From contig JASBST010000020.1 in the NCBI GenBank assembly GCA_030148775.1, positions 38,674-102,673 of the forward strand: a DNA stretch of 64,000 bases, read 5' to 3'. This document shows, one piece after another, positions 23,830 through 32,490 of the stretch (position 1 is its first letter; the number at the start of each line of letters is the position of its first letter). Below the pieces are notes generated by a model. That model did no database searches. It was not told the DNA's origin and was given only the letters and a program-made list of their open reading frames with translations. Source of the DNA: Thiogranum sp. Its GTDB lineage: Bacteria > Pseudomonadota > Gammaproteobacteria > DSM-19610. The translations under genes and the position numbers were made by a program.

Positions 23830-26800
23830 ATGAGCAAAAGAGGCACGGAAACCGAGTTCGAGCTCACTACTATTGAGCGCCTGCTCCAGCAGGACTACGC
23901 CTATACCCATGGTGAGGAAATCGAGCGTGACCATAGGGAGGTGGTCTTGCGAGATATTCTTAAGGCCCACCTTTCCAACCGCTATCCTGATCTACCTGAC
24001 ACCAGTATCGACGAAGCAGTGACCCGGCTTGCCCGTCCTGAGGGTGTGGATACGCTGCGGCGTAATCGCCAATTCCATGAAGACCTGACCAAAGGATTAG
24101 AAGTCCGGGTGGAGCGGGAAGATGGTAGCGTCGAACATCCGCTGATCTATGGCATCAATTGGGATGAACCGGAGAAAAATGATTTTCGGGTGGTGAATCA
24201 GTTTCCGGTCCGCGGGCAAAATGATCGGCGGCCGGATATCGTGATCTTTGTCAACGGCCTGCCGCTTGTAGTTTTTGAGTTAAAAAATCCCTATGCCATT
24301 CAGCCCACGGTGGAAGATGCGCTGAATCAAATCGGCCATTACACGAACGACATTCCGCAGTTATTTGAATTTAATGCATTGACGGTCGTCTCGGACGGGA
24401 TTACCACCTTGCATGGCGTGTGGACCGCCGAACAAGAATGGTATGCGCCCTGGAAATCCATTGATGGTATCAATGTGGAAGCGAATACCACGGGTAGCAT
24501 GAAGACCCTGGTCGAGGGTTTGTTTCCCAAAGCCCGCCTGCTGTCCTATGTACGGGATTTCATCCTGTTCGAGGTGGCCAATGAAAAGATCACCAAGAAG
24601 GGCGCCAAGTATCACCAGTATTTTGCGGTGGGTATCGCCGTTGAAAAAACCATTGAAACCGTATGCGCCGGATCGGACAAACGCATCGGGGTGATCTGGC
24701 ATACCACGGGCTCGGGAAAGTCGTTATCCATGGCCTTTCTGGTGGGTATTCTGCGTCAGCGGCCGGAGTTGGAAAATCCGACCTTTGTTATGCAGGTGGA
24801 TCGCACCAATCTGGACGATCAGCTCCATGACCAGTTTGTGGCGGCGCGCGGATTGGTTGGCGATGTCAAACACGCGGAGTCTGTTAACCAATTGAGAGAT
24901 TATTTGCAGACTGAGGGTGGGGAGGTGGTGTTTACCACCATTGAGAAATTCCGGCTAAAAAAGAATGGGGATGGCATTACAGAGGCGGAACACCCGGTAC
25001 TCTCGGAGCGATCTAACGTTATCATTATTGCTGACGAGGCGCACAGTAGCCAGTATGGGTTTCTACAGGGATTTGCACGCTATCTGGCAGAGGCGCTCCC
25101 TAACGCCCGGCGTATTGGATTTACGGGTACGCCGATCAGTTTTTCTGCTGCCGATACGGTCGAAGTATTCGGAGATGTGATTCACAGCTATGACATTAAA
25201 CAATCTCAGGACGATAAGGCTACTGTAAAAATATTTTACGACCCCCGGCAGATCAAGCTGCGACTCAACCACGAGGACGTTGACGCGGCATTGAATGAAA
25301 TTACTAGTGGCACTGAGATCGATGAACTGGAACGCAAGAAAAGCCGCTGGGCTGCGCTGGCACAGGCCGCCGGTTCCAAAGAGCGCATGGGGGAGTTGGC
25401 CCAGGATTTATTGGCTCACTTCAAGGAGCGCACTGCAACGCTGGATGGAAAAGCCATGGTGGTGTGCATGTCGCGGGAGAATTGTGTGCGTCTGTATGAT
25501 GCGCTGAATGCGCTGCCAGACTGCCCGGAAATAAAGATTGTCATGACCGGGGATCTGGGTAAGGACCCGCGAGCCTGGAGCGAGGCGGGACATCTGACTA
25601 CCAAGTTTCAGCGAGAGGCCATAAAGGCCCGTATGAAAGACCTGGAGGACCCACTGAAAATCGTGATTGTGCGCGATATGTGGTTAACCGGTACCGATAT
25701 CCCGTGCCTGCACACCCTGTATGTGGACAAACCCATGAAGGGCCACAACATGATTCAGGCGATTTCCCGAGTGAACCGTGTTTTTCGTGACAAGCCCCAT
25801 GGGCTGATTGTCGACTATATCGGGATTGGCGATGAGTTACGCGATGCAACGGCAAAATACACGCAGGGCGGAGGCCAGGGAAAACCCGCGCCATCGCTGG
25901 ATGAAGAGGCCAAGCCGCTGTTCTTCGAATGCCTGTCCGACGTGAAAAACCTTCTACCGGAAGGCGTCGACTATGGGGATTGGCGCCGTCTTTCCCATGT
26001 CGATCTGGAGGACCGTTACTCCTTGGTTTATGGGACGCTGACAGATGATGACGAGCTTCGGGACCATTACCTACAGGCTGAGCATCGCCTTACACAAGCC
26101 TATTTGCTGGTAAAACACTTGGATGATTGCCGACCGCATGCGGACGAGATCATATTTTACCAGCGAGTACGCAAACAGATTATCAAGTCCATGCCAGGCA
26201 AGAAACTTCAGCGGGAATTGGATTCTGCTGTGCGGGATCTGGTGGATGATAGCGTTGAATCAGAAGGCGTGGTGGATATTTTTGAATCAGCCGGGATTGA
26301 AAAAGCGGACCTTTCTATCCTGGATGACGCGTTTCTGCAAACATTTAAGGATAAACCTCATCAGAATTTACGGCTCAAGCTGCTGGAAAAACTGATGAAG
26401 GATGAAATTATGCTTAAGCAAAAGCGTAACCTCGCAAAGGCAAAGAGTTTCCGGGACCTGCTAGAGGAGACCTTACAAAAATACCACAACCGCTTGATCG
26501 ACGCCGCTGCAGTTATCAAGGCAATGATTGAAATGCGCAAGGAATGGGAAGCAGATGCAGAACGTTCAAAAGCGCTGGGTTTGGAGGAAGAAGAGCTGGC
26601 GTTTTATGATGCCATCGCGCAGAACTATGCAGAAATTTACGGCAACGAGTTTCTTTCAGGTCTTGTTCATGATGTCGTCCAGACCATTAAACGGAATCTC
26701 AAGGTGGACTGGACAGAACCCCACCGTGATGACATCAGGGCCAGCATTCGAGCCGCAGTGAAGCGTGTGCTGAGAAAGCGAAAAATCAAGGCGGATGATC

Positions 26801-26871
26801 TGGAACCGTTTGTTCGGTACATTATGGAGCAGGCCGAGGCGCTATATCGAAGCTGGCCGATGGTGGCTTGA
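23830..26871 (+). CDS. hsdR: Type I restriction enzyme endonuclease/translocase subunit HsdR
   Basis: This 1013-aa motor and nuclease subunit has its PD-(D/E)xK nuclease motif near residues 134-155 (RPDIVIFVNGLPLVVFELKNP, with Asp, Glu and Lys kept). The DEAD-like translocase follows: TTGSGKS near 293, IADEAH near 399, GFTGTPI near 430, then the second RecA domain (TDIPCLHTLYVDKPMKG, QAISRVNR). A helical C-terminal part binds the M2S core. Length is normal for type I R subunits. Start ATG 23830 with GAGG upstream. It is the last gene before the right end of the island. Confidence 0.97.
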   Translation: MSKRGTETEFELTTIERLLQQDYAYTHGEEIERDHREVVLRDILKAHLSNRYPDLPDTSIDEAVTRLARPEGVDTLRRNRQFHEDLTKGLEVRVEREDGSVEHPLIYGINWDEPEKNDFRVVNQFPVRGQNDRRPDIVIFVNGLPLVVFELKNPYAIQPTVEDALNQIGHYTNDIPQLFEFNALTVVSDGITTLHGVWTAEQEWYAPWKSIDGINVEANTTGSMKTLVEGLFPKARLLSYVRDFILFEVANEKITKKGAKYHQYFAVGIAVEKTIETVCAGSDKRIGVIWHTTGSGKSLSMAFLVGILRQRPELENPTFVMQVDRTNLDDQLHDQFVAARGLVGDVKHAESVNQLRDYLQTEGGEVVFTTIEKFRLKKNGDGITEAEHPVLSERSNVIIIADEAHSSQYGFLQGFARYLAEALPNARRIGFTGTPISFSAADTVEVFGDVIHSYDIKQSQDDKATVKIFYDPRQIKLRLNHEDVDAALNEITSGTEIDELERKKSRWAALAQAAGSKERMGELAQDLLAHFKERTATLDGKAMVVCMSRENCVRLYDALNALPDCPEIKIVMTGDLGKDPRAWSEAGHLTTKFQREAIKARMKDLEDPLKIVIVRDMWLTGTDIPCLHTLYVDKPMKGHNMIQAISRVNRVFRDKPHGLIVDYIGIGDELRDATAKYTQGGGQGKPAPSLDEEAKPLFFECLSDVKNLLPEGVDYGDWRRLSHVDLEDRYSLVYGTLTDDDELRDHYLQAEHRLTQAYLLVKHLDDCRPHADEIIFYQRVRKQIIKSMPGKKLQRELDSAVRDLVDDSVESEGVVDIFESAGIEKADLSILDDAFLQTFKDKPHQNLRLKLLEKLMKDEIMLKQKRNLAKAKSFRDLLEETLQKYHNRLIDAAAVIKAMIEMRKEWEADAERSKALGLEEEELAFYDAIAQNYAEIYGNEFLSGLVHDVVQTIKRNLKVDWTEPHRDDIRASIRAAVKRVLRKRKIKADDLEPFVRYIMEQAEALYRSWPMVA

Positions 26872-27047
26872 TTATTTGAAATCCAAATCGATTTATAAAA
26901 AAAATTCCCGGCACACTCACGGTACAGTGCGAAATTTTCACTCAATCACCCAAACTCATCTAAACTCTTGTTTGGGCAGGTTTTCCCCTTACTGTACCGC
27001 GCTTAGCATCATCTAGAATATTCAATAACTTATTGATTTTACTGGCT
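26872..27047. other. Right end of the island, no gene
   Basis: This AT-rich 176-base tail contains CGGTACAG at 26920-26927 and its inverse CTGTACCG at 26992-26999. Near attR is TAACTTATTGATT, the inverse of AATCAATAAGTTA just right of attL. These are candidate recombinase sites. Confidence 0.5.
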
Positions 27048-27092
27048 CTGAAAATCCCCGTGTCGGCAGTTCGATTCTGTCCCTGGCCACCA
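27048..27092 (+). repeat. attR: 45-bp direct repeat, right end of island
   Basis: This exact copy of the 3' part of tRNA-Phe (11685-11729) ends in CCACCA. It cannot form a tRNA alone because the acceptor and D arms are missing. It marks the other boundary of the island. Confidence 0.95.
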
Positions 27093-27330
27093 TATTTATC
27101 AATAAGCTACATCTTTCCGACTTTTAATCCCCTGTTACGCGGTACACCTCCTTGGCTAATAGTGCAAGAAAGCTCTACTTATGGAACGTCTACCAAACGG
27201 GGAAGCTTACGACGGACTCAATTGGAAACTGAAAGTCGTCCACCGCTCAAAGTCGACTGCAATATCAAAAAGGATCGCAGCAGGGTGTCACAGACGCCGG
27301 CCCACGATCGTCTTTAAGTTGACTGCATAA
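27093..27330 (+). pseudogene. Possible decayed integrase leader from a second, related element
   Basis: The sequence after attR resembles that after attL: ATCAATAAG is followed after exactly 20 bases by ATCCCCTGTTACGCGGTACAC, against ATCCCCGTGTCATGCAGTACAC at the left end. Next comes GTGCAAGAAAGCTC...ATG, comparable to GTGCCAAAAGGAGC...ATG in front of the integrase. From ATG 27180 a 49-codon frame runs to TAA, with NWKLKVVHRSKSTAISKRI vaguely like the integrase start TWKAIVRKSGWPAAIKTF. This is a by-eye alignment and may be an eroded integrase. Confidence 0.35.
27286..27312 (+). promoter_or_regulatory. ECF41-type promoter (TGTCACA-N16-CGTC)
   Basis: TGTCACA (27286-27292), exactly 16 bases, then CGTC (27309-27312). 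This is the motif published for ECF41-group sigma factors, and it stands 42 bases upstream of the carboxymuconolactone decarboxylase gene that heads the operon with the sigma factor. Autoregulation is therefore expected. Confidence 0.8.
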
Positions 27331-27354
27331 CAACGAACGGGGACGACTAAGACA

Positions 27355-27786
27355 ATGACCGATACCCATGCGGTGGCATACGAACGGGAAATTCCCGACA
27401 TTCTGCAATCCCTGGCCCGGGTCCACGAAATCATGGACACCCACGGGTTCGATCGGACCATTCATCATCTGGTGCAGTTGCGGGCTTCACAAATCAACCA
27501 TTGTGCTTTCTGTGTCAAAATGCACACCAGCGAGGCGCGTCGGGACGGCGAAACCAGCGAGCGTCTGGACCGAGTGATCGTCTGGGATCAGGTTGATGAT
27601 TTCAACCAGCGGGAGCGGGCCGCCCTGGCCTGGACCGAGGCATTGACATTGCTCGACCGGAAAATCGATTTGGGCCCACTTCGCGCCAGCTTGAGGGCGC
27701 ACTTCTCGGACAAGGAAATCAGCATACTCACCTGCACGATAGCGATGATAAATCTTTGGAACCGACTTGGCGTCTCGAAGCACTGA
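27355..27786 (+). CDS. Carboxymuconolactone decarboxylase (AhpD-like) family protein
   Basis: This 143-aa protein of the AhpD fold has a redox-active C-x-x-C in HCAFCVKMHTSEARRDGE near residue 51, with the upstream QLRASQIN and downstream His typical of the family. It probably acts as a thiol peroxidase-like or disulfide-handling enzyme; actual decarboxylase activity is unlikely from name alone. COE genes (carboxymuconolactone decarboxylase, oxidoreductase, epimerase) are the known targets of ECF41 sigma factors, and the sigma gene overlaps its 3' end by 20 bases. Expression would come from the promoter at 27286. Confidence 0.93.
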   Translation: MTDTHAVAYEREIPDILQSLARVHEIMDTHGFDRTIHHLVQLRASQINHCAFCVKMHTSEARRDGETSERLDRVIVWDQVDDFNQRERAALAWTEALTLLDRKIDLGPLRASLRAHFSDKEISILTCTIAMINLWNRLGVSKH

Positions 27787-28675
27787 CAGTACCGGTGGCG
27801 ACGACTGGCGAAGCTTCGAGGCAATGCGTCCCAGACTTCTTGGGCTGGCGTATCGGATTCTGGGCTCGCTGGCGGAGGCCGAAGATGCCGTGCAGGACAC
27901 CTTCCTGAAGTGGGCCGGGACCGACCGGGATGCGATCCAGAATCCAACTTCATGGCTGACCACCGCCTGTACGCGCCGCTGCCTCGACCTACTGCGCTCC
28001 GCCCATCGCACTCGTGTCGAGTATGTCGGTCCGTGGTTGCCGGAACCGATCCATGCATCGCTGGAATCCGAGATGGAAACTGGTCTGGAGCTTGCCCAGT
28101 CCCTGACGATGGCATTCCTGCTGGTGCTCGAAAGGTTGACGCCAAAGGAGCGTGCGGCGTATCTGCTTCACGATATCTTTGATACTTCCTATAGGGAGAT
28201 TGCGGCGACACTCGATATGCAGGAGAGCGCCTGCCGCAAGCTGGTCTCAAGGGCGAAGGCCAATATCGACGGGGCGCGGGTTCGGCACGCGACATCACCG
28301 GACACACAGAATCAGCTTCTTGCGGCATTCCAGCAGGCGATTACCAGCGGTGTAACCGAGCCACTGGCCGTTCTTCTTTCCGATGATATCCGGCTGAGTA
28401 CCGACGGCGGCGGAAAAGTGCCCGCGCTACTCGACATTCTGAAAGGCAAGACCGCGGTGATCAGCTTCCTTTCGGAGCGCCTGCATGACTATTGGGCCGG
28501 TTTCCAATGGGCAGTCGTGGATCTCAATGGTGCCCGCGGCATCGCTTTAAGCAAAGAGGCCGCCACGGTGGCGGCCGTTTCCTTTGCCTGTGACGAATCC
28601 GGCAAGGCAACCGATATCTATATCGTGCGCAATCCCGACAAGCTCGCTCTTCTCGGCGAGGTCACTATTCGCTAG
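27767..28675 (+). CDS. ECF sigma factor, ECF41/SigJ type, with C-terminal SnoaL-like domain
   Basis: In this 302-aa protein, region 2 is FEAMRPRLLGLAYRILGSLAEAEDAVQDTFLKW and region 4 includes ERLTPKERAAYLLHDIFDTSYREIAATLDMQESACRKLVSRAK. The C-terminal 120 residues are an NTF2/SnoaL-like domain (LLAAFQQAITSGVTEPLAVLLSDDIRLSTDGGGKVPA), which in ECF41 factors both supports and limits activity in place of a separate anti-sigma factor. A TTG start at 27767 overlaps the partner gene by 20 bases; no better start precedes region 2. It lies just outside the island. Confidence 0.92.
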   Translation: MASRSTDSTGGDDWRSFEAMRPRLLGLAYRILGSLAEAEDAVQDTFLKWAGTDRDAIQNPTSWLTTACTRRCLDLLRSAHRTRVEYVGPWLPEPIHASLESEMETGLELAQSLTMAFLLVLERLTPKERAAYLLHDIFDTSYREIAATLDMQESACRKLVSRAKANIDGARVRHATSPDTQNQLLAAFQQAITSGVTEPLAVLLSDDIRLSTDGGGKVPALLDILKGKTAVISFLSERLHDYWAGFQWAVVDLNGARGIALSKEAATVAAVSFACDESGKATDIYIVRNPDKLALLGEVTIR

Positions 28676-28699
28676 CGGTCGACGTTCCAGCGGCTCCTC

Positions 28700-30490
28700 C
28701 TATCGGCACCCCGGATCAGCGGCATCAACTAAACCGTCGTAGTCGTTATCGACGCCATCCGAGCAGGTGTCGCCCACATTCAGGCTTTCCGCCCCCGGGT
28801 TGTTGCAGATAAACTGATCGGGGATGGCGTTCCACAGGGCGTCGTAATAGGCCAGGTAGTAGCTGGCGATGCTGCTGCTGACGGCCCCGCCTTTTATCCA
28901 CAGCGTGTTTTCGTCGTTCTTGTCGTTGCCGGCGCCGGTGAAGTTCTGCGAGCCGACGATCATATTGTCACCGTCGGCCATGAGCGCCTTCATGTGCATT
29001 TTACCGTTCCAGTTTTCGATCTTGACCGGGATGCCGGCCGCGCACAGCTGCGGATGCTTGCTGTACTGGCTGCCCGCTCCCGTGGCGTCCATGATCACCC
29101 GGATGTTGGCGCCGCGTGATTTTGCCGCCAGGATGGCGTCGGCGATGGGTTGGCTGGTGAGATAGAAGATGGCGACATCCAGGGTGCTATCGGCGCTGTC
29201 GATGGCGGGGATGATCGCCCGGTTCATCGCATCGTCAGTGGGCGAGAAATAGGATTCCACAGCCGTGCCATCGTTAAAGGTCGGCAGTACGTGCTGGGTA
29301 TTGTCCGTCTTGGCGGTGTGCGACAGGCCGTCGACCCACATTTCGTTGAACTCGGTCTCATAGACGGCGGCCAGGTTGGACGATCGGATCAGCAGGTTCC
29401 AATTGGCGTTGTATTCGCCGCCGATACCGGTGTCGCTGTAGTTGGTCGAACCGACAGAGACCCACTGACCATCGATGATGAAGAATTTGTTGTGCATGAT
29501 GTAGCTGTAGCCTTTTCCGGTCGCGGCGTTGACATCGAACCTGACCCAATTGTTGCCGTTGCCGTCGGTGCCCAGGGCGTCGATGACCGCCTGGGTGTCG
29601 CAGCCGTTGGTATCGGTGTAGGTGTAGCTGCCGTCGCTCTGCTGGTCGACATGGCCACGCACGACGACGCCGCGCGCCTGTGCCGCCACCAGCGCATTTT
29701 TGAAGGCGCACTGGTTGCGAAAGCCGTACACCGAAAAATCGATGGAGGTGGTGGCCGCGTTGATCCGTGTCAGCATCGCCTGGGCCATGGGCAGGTTGCT
29801 GTTGCTAGACGGTGTGGAGTGGGGGTCGATCACCGTGGAAGCTGTCAGGCCGCCGGCGAACTCGAGATCATAGGAGAAGTCCTCCCGGGACGCCGGTGGC
29901 GGCGCGGTGGGTGTGGACGCGGCGTTTTGCGGCGTCCCGTAGCCCGAGCCGTTGCCATAGGCGAGGCTGCCGTTGGCCCAACTCGCGGCGGTGGTGCCGT
30001 CGGCCGACAGGTCGACACGCTCCATGGTCGCCTTGGTTGTATTGTCGCCGGCATCCCAGGTGGCGTTGGTCCGATCCTGGATGACGTTGCCGGCGTCGGT
30101 CAGTGTGAGTGTTTCGCCGCCGTTTTCCAGCGCGCCAGTGTAGATCTGGTCGGTGGCAAGACCCGGTACTGTCGTGTCATCGGTCCGCTCGAGCAGAAAA
30201 TGCCCGCCGGCGGGAATCGTGCCCTGTAGTGCGATGCCGGGCGTGCCGTCGGCGGCACTCAGCGTCCAGCCGGTAAGATCGATGGAGTTGGGCGTATTGT
30301 TATATAGCTCCAGCCATTCGTCCGAGGTGCTGTTGGCGGTTCCCATCCAGGCGACTTCTGAAATTACAACGTCTTTCTGCAAAGCGTTGGCATACGGCAT
30401 GCCGCTCAGCGCGCCGAGGAAGAAGATCAGTAAGCGGGCGGCGCGTTTGAAGCCGCCGCCGTGCGACGACGAAGTGATACGAGAGTTCAA
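28700..30490 (-). CDS. Exported lamin-tail / phospholipase D family protein
   Basis: The TTG start at 30490 is supported by AAGGAG eight bases upstream, and a Sec signal (LLIFFLGALSGMPYANA) follows. A lamin-tail domain with DVVISEVAWMGT, EWLELYNNTPNSIDLTGWTLS and PAGGHFLLERTDD is next. The C-terminal half has two HKD sites of the PLD superfamily: HNKFFIIDG...GSTNYSD and HMKALMADG...GSQNFTG. The very end has DGVDNDYDGLVDAADPGC, a calcium-binding-like loop common in secreted proteins. LTD-PLD combinations are often secreted nucleases or phospholipases; the substrate is not known. It is 596 aa and is preceded by about 290 bases without a gene. Confidence 0.9.
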   Translation of the reverse strand: MNSRITSSSHGGGFKRAARLLIFFLGALSGMPYANALQKDVVISEVAWMGTANSTSDEWLELYNNTPNSIDLTGWTLSAADGTPGIALQGTIPAGGHFLLERTDDTTVPGLATDQIYTGALENGGETLTLTDAGNVIQDRTNATWDAGDNTTKATMERVDLSADGTTAASWANGSLAYGNGSGYGTPQNAASTPTAPPPASREDFSYDLEFAGGLTASTVIDPHSTPSSNSNLPMAQAMLTRINAATTSIDFSVYGFRNQCAFKNALVAAQARGVVVRGHVDQQSDGSYTYTDTNGCDTQAVIDALGTDGNGNNWVRFDVNAATGKGYSYIMHNKFFIIDGQWVSVGSTNYSDTGIGGEYNANWNLLIRSSNLAAVYETEFNEMWVDGLSHTAKTDNTQHVLPTFNDGTAVESYFSPTDDAMNRAIIPAIDSADSTLDVAIFYLTSQPIADAILAAKSRGANIRVIMDATGAGSQYSKHPQLCAAGIPVKIENWNGKMHMKALMADGDNMIVGSQNFTGAGNDKNDENTLWIKGGAVSSSIASYYLAYYDALWNAIPDQFICNNPGAESLNVGDTCSDGVDNDYDGLVDAADPGCR

Positions 30491-30777
30491 AGTGGGTACT
30501 CCTTGACTATGAGGATCGAACGATCGTGCCGCATGTTAGCGGAGGAGTTTTACCAACTGATTTCAACGTCGTGCATATATTTTTATGCGCAGTGATCGGG
30601 TTCGGACGAACCAGTCGGCTGGGATAAAGCGAACAAAGGTCTGGAGCAGGCGCACGATGACGTCGTGATCGTGCCGAGTAAGGGCTTCAGCGTCATGGCG
30701 AGAGTAGGGGCGCGGCATTGCCACCCGGCCGCGATAGGATGTTGTCTGGCGCGGGCGGGAAGGTCGGTATTATGGCG
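30491..30777. other. 287-base gap, nothing recognised
   Basis: No gene, promoter or hairpin of note was found between the two - strand genes. It must hold the promoter of the lamin-tail/PLD gene, probably just upstream of 30490. Confidence 0.5.
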
Positions 30778-32490
30778 TTAGCGTACTTCTGGCGGCGCGC
30801 CGGCCACGGTCGAGTCATCGCGTCCCCAATCCAGCCGAATGTCCCACCGGTACACCTTGTCCAGCGGCAGGGTCAGCGTTTCCACATTGTCGACCCGGTC
30901 ATAAACCTGTTTGGGCGGGCGTAGAATGGCATCCCGGCCGTAGATGAAATCCTGATCCTCGACAATCAGCTTATAGGCTTTGTTGAGTGCCAGCGCGCGT
31001 TGTCGCGAAGGCATGACCAGTTCATAGACGTCGCGCGCCGCTCTCACCTTGCCGGTGTCGAGAGAGCCATCGGCACGAAACCAGCGCTGTTTCATCTCTT
31101 CGTTGTTGCGAAATTCGCTGCCGCCTCCCACCCGTTCGAGGTAGGTCTCGATCTCGCCCCGGATCTCGTTGCGGGTGGGTACGTCCCGCATGCCCCTCAG
31201 GTCAATGTAGCCCCAGCCTTCAGCCCCGTCGACTTTGCGCGCGAAACTGAAGGTCTTGTCGATGGTCGAGCCGATCGAACCGTGACAGCCCATGCAGAAG
31301 GTATTCTCCTCGAAGGTGGCGACGCGCAGATCGCCCTTGTGGTTTTCGATGAAGCCCTGGACCGACCAGCCGAAACCGTTGTCGAGACCGTGGTCGCCCA
31401 GATTGGTGTAGCCCGGCAGGTGGCCCATCTCCTTTTCCATGATCTCGACGTCATAGTAACGGGCGTACACCGGCTTGTTGTAGTAGCGCCACTTGCGCAT
31501 ATAGCGCACTTCCTTCATGCGGGTCGAAATGCCGGGATTGCCCTCGCTGTCGATGCCGATATATCTGACGGTATGGAGAAACTCGGTCCCGGCGGGATAC
31601 AGATAGGGCTCCAGATACTCGCCCGCGGCGGCGCCTACGTACGAACGGGTATCGGTGATTAGGGTGGCAACGGACAATTCGCCATCGCCGTCGAGATCCT
31701 TGCCGATGACGGATTCATCCACGGGCAGCGTGCCGATGGCGCTCGCGCCCTTGATGGTCGCCTCGACAATGGCCAGATTGGCGCGGTAGACGTCCCGGCT
31801 GAATTGCCCCGACCGGTCCTGGCGAAAGCGCGGCGCCAGACGGATCATCACGTCGTCGGTCGAGCCGTTGGTCGGCCAGAAGGTGCTGGGCAGGGGTTTG
31901 TAGTTGAACGCGACCCAGTGGCTGCCGTCTTTGGCGAACCCCTGTTGGTCAAAGGCCTCGGCGCCCTTATGCAGATTGGCGAGATCCGGAATCCAGCCCT
32001 GGAAACCGGCGGCCTTGAGTTTTTTGTCGAGACCGCTGTAGTTATCGGTATCGACCCACTTGAGAATGGCCTGATCCGAAATACCGTCGATACGTTTGGA
32101 GCGGTCCTCGAACAGGTTTTTCCAGTGGTTTGTTGTCCCCAGGTCGCTGAAGCTGTAGTTGTGCTGCAGCTCGCCGTCGTTCATGGTGTTTTCATGTCCG
32201 ATGCTGTTCTGATGACAGACGTAGCACGGATTGAAGCTTTCCTCGGTGCGCGTGTAGCACTGGGGGGGAATGATGGCCTCGCGGTTGTACATCGCCGTCA
32301 CCGGATGGACGTCGGGCAGCCCGGGCTGCAGCGCGTCGGTCGTCACCAACGTGTCAAGCAGCACTTCATGCAGCGGCTTTTTCTTATTCTGTGTTGTGTC
32401 TATGGTTTCGGAGGCGAGCGCCGGCGCTGGCATCGCCCCGTAGAGGGCGGCGAAAACAACCGAACCGGCAGTGAGTTTCTTTCCATTCAT
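30778..32490 (-). CDS. Exported dihaem cytochrome c-like protein of unknown function
   Basis: The protein is about 570 aa, with a signal peptide MNGKKLTAGSVVFAALYGAMPAPALA. Two haem c attachment sites are visible: NPCYVCHQNS about a hundred residues in and FCMGCHGS about two-thirds along. Between them lie DLDGDGELS, like an EF-hand loop, and HTVRYIG. No known cytochrome family was recognised; it may be a periplasmic electron carrier or oxidoreductase. An upstream in-frame ATG at 32583 would add a second hydrophobic helix; the ATG at 32490 (or 32496) gives the cleaner signal peptide and was chosen. Divergent from the PhoX-like gene. Confidence 0.72.
   Translation of the reverse strand: MNGKKLTAGSVVFAALYGAMPAPALASETIDTTQNKKKPLHEVLLDTLVTTDALQPGLPDVHPVTAMYNREAIIPPQCYTRTEESFNPCYVCHQNSIGHENTMNDGELQHNYSFSDLGTTNHWKNLFEDRSKRIDGISDQAILKWVDTDNYSGLDKKLKAAGFQGWIPDLANLHKGAEAFDQQGFAKDGSHWVAFNYKPLPSTFWPTNGSTDDVMIRLAPRFRQDRSGQFSRDVYRANLAIVEATIKGASAIGTLPVDESVIGKDLDGDGELSVATLITDTRSYVGAAAGEYLEPYLYPAGTEFLHTVRYIGIDSEGNPGISTRMKEVRYMRKWRYYNKPVYARYYDVEIMEKEMGHLPGYTNLGDHGLDNGFGWSVQGFIENHKGDLRVATFEENTFCMGCHGSIGSTIDKTFSFARKVDGAEGWGYIDLRGMRDVPTRNEIRGEIETYLERVGGGSEFRNNEEMKQRWFRADGSLDTGKVRAARDVYELVMPSRQRALALNKAYKLIVEDQDFIYGRDAILRPPKQVYDRVDNVETLTLPLDKVYRWDIRLDWGRDDSTVAGAPPEVR

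Larger units (their letters stand above)
11685..27092. mobile_element. Genomic island integrated in tRNA-Phe (integrase, HTH regulators, Fic, type I RM, accessory defence genes)
   Basis: The two ends are a 45-base perfect direct repeat: the 3' part of tRNA-Phe (11685-11729) and a copy at 27048-27092. The P4-type tyrosine integrase begins 111 bases after the tRNA and points inward, the standard layout of tRNA-borne islands. Base composition is visibly more AT-rich than the flanks, and gene content is accessory throughout. The repeats, the integrase and the shift in content agree. No conjugation or replication genes are present, so it is an integrative, probably non-self-transmissible island. 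Confidence 0.93.

Noticed and set aside
27048..27092. A second tRNA-Phe at the right end of the island
   Set aside because: Only the 3' 45 bases are present; the acceptor 5' strand, the D arm and half of the anticodon arm are missing.
29150..30229. 359-codon + strand frame
   Set aside because: Antisense to the lamin-tail/PLD gene, with a Gly/Val-rich product of no family.
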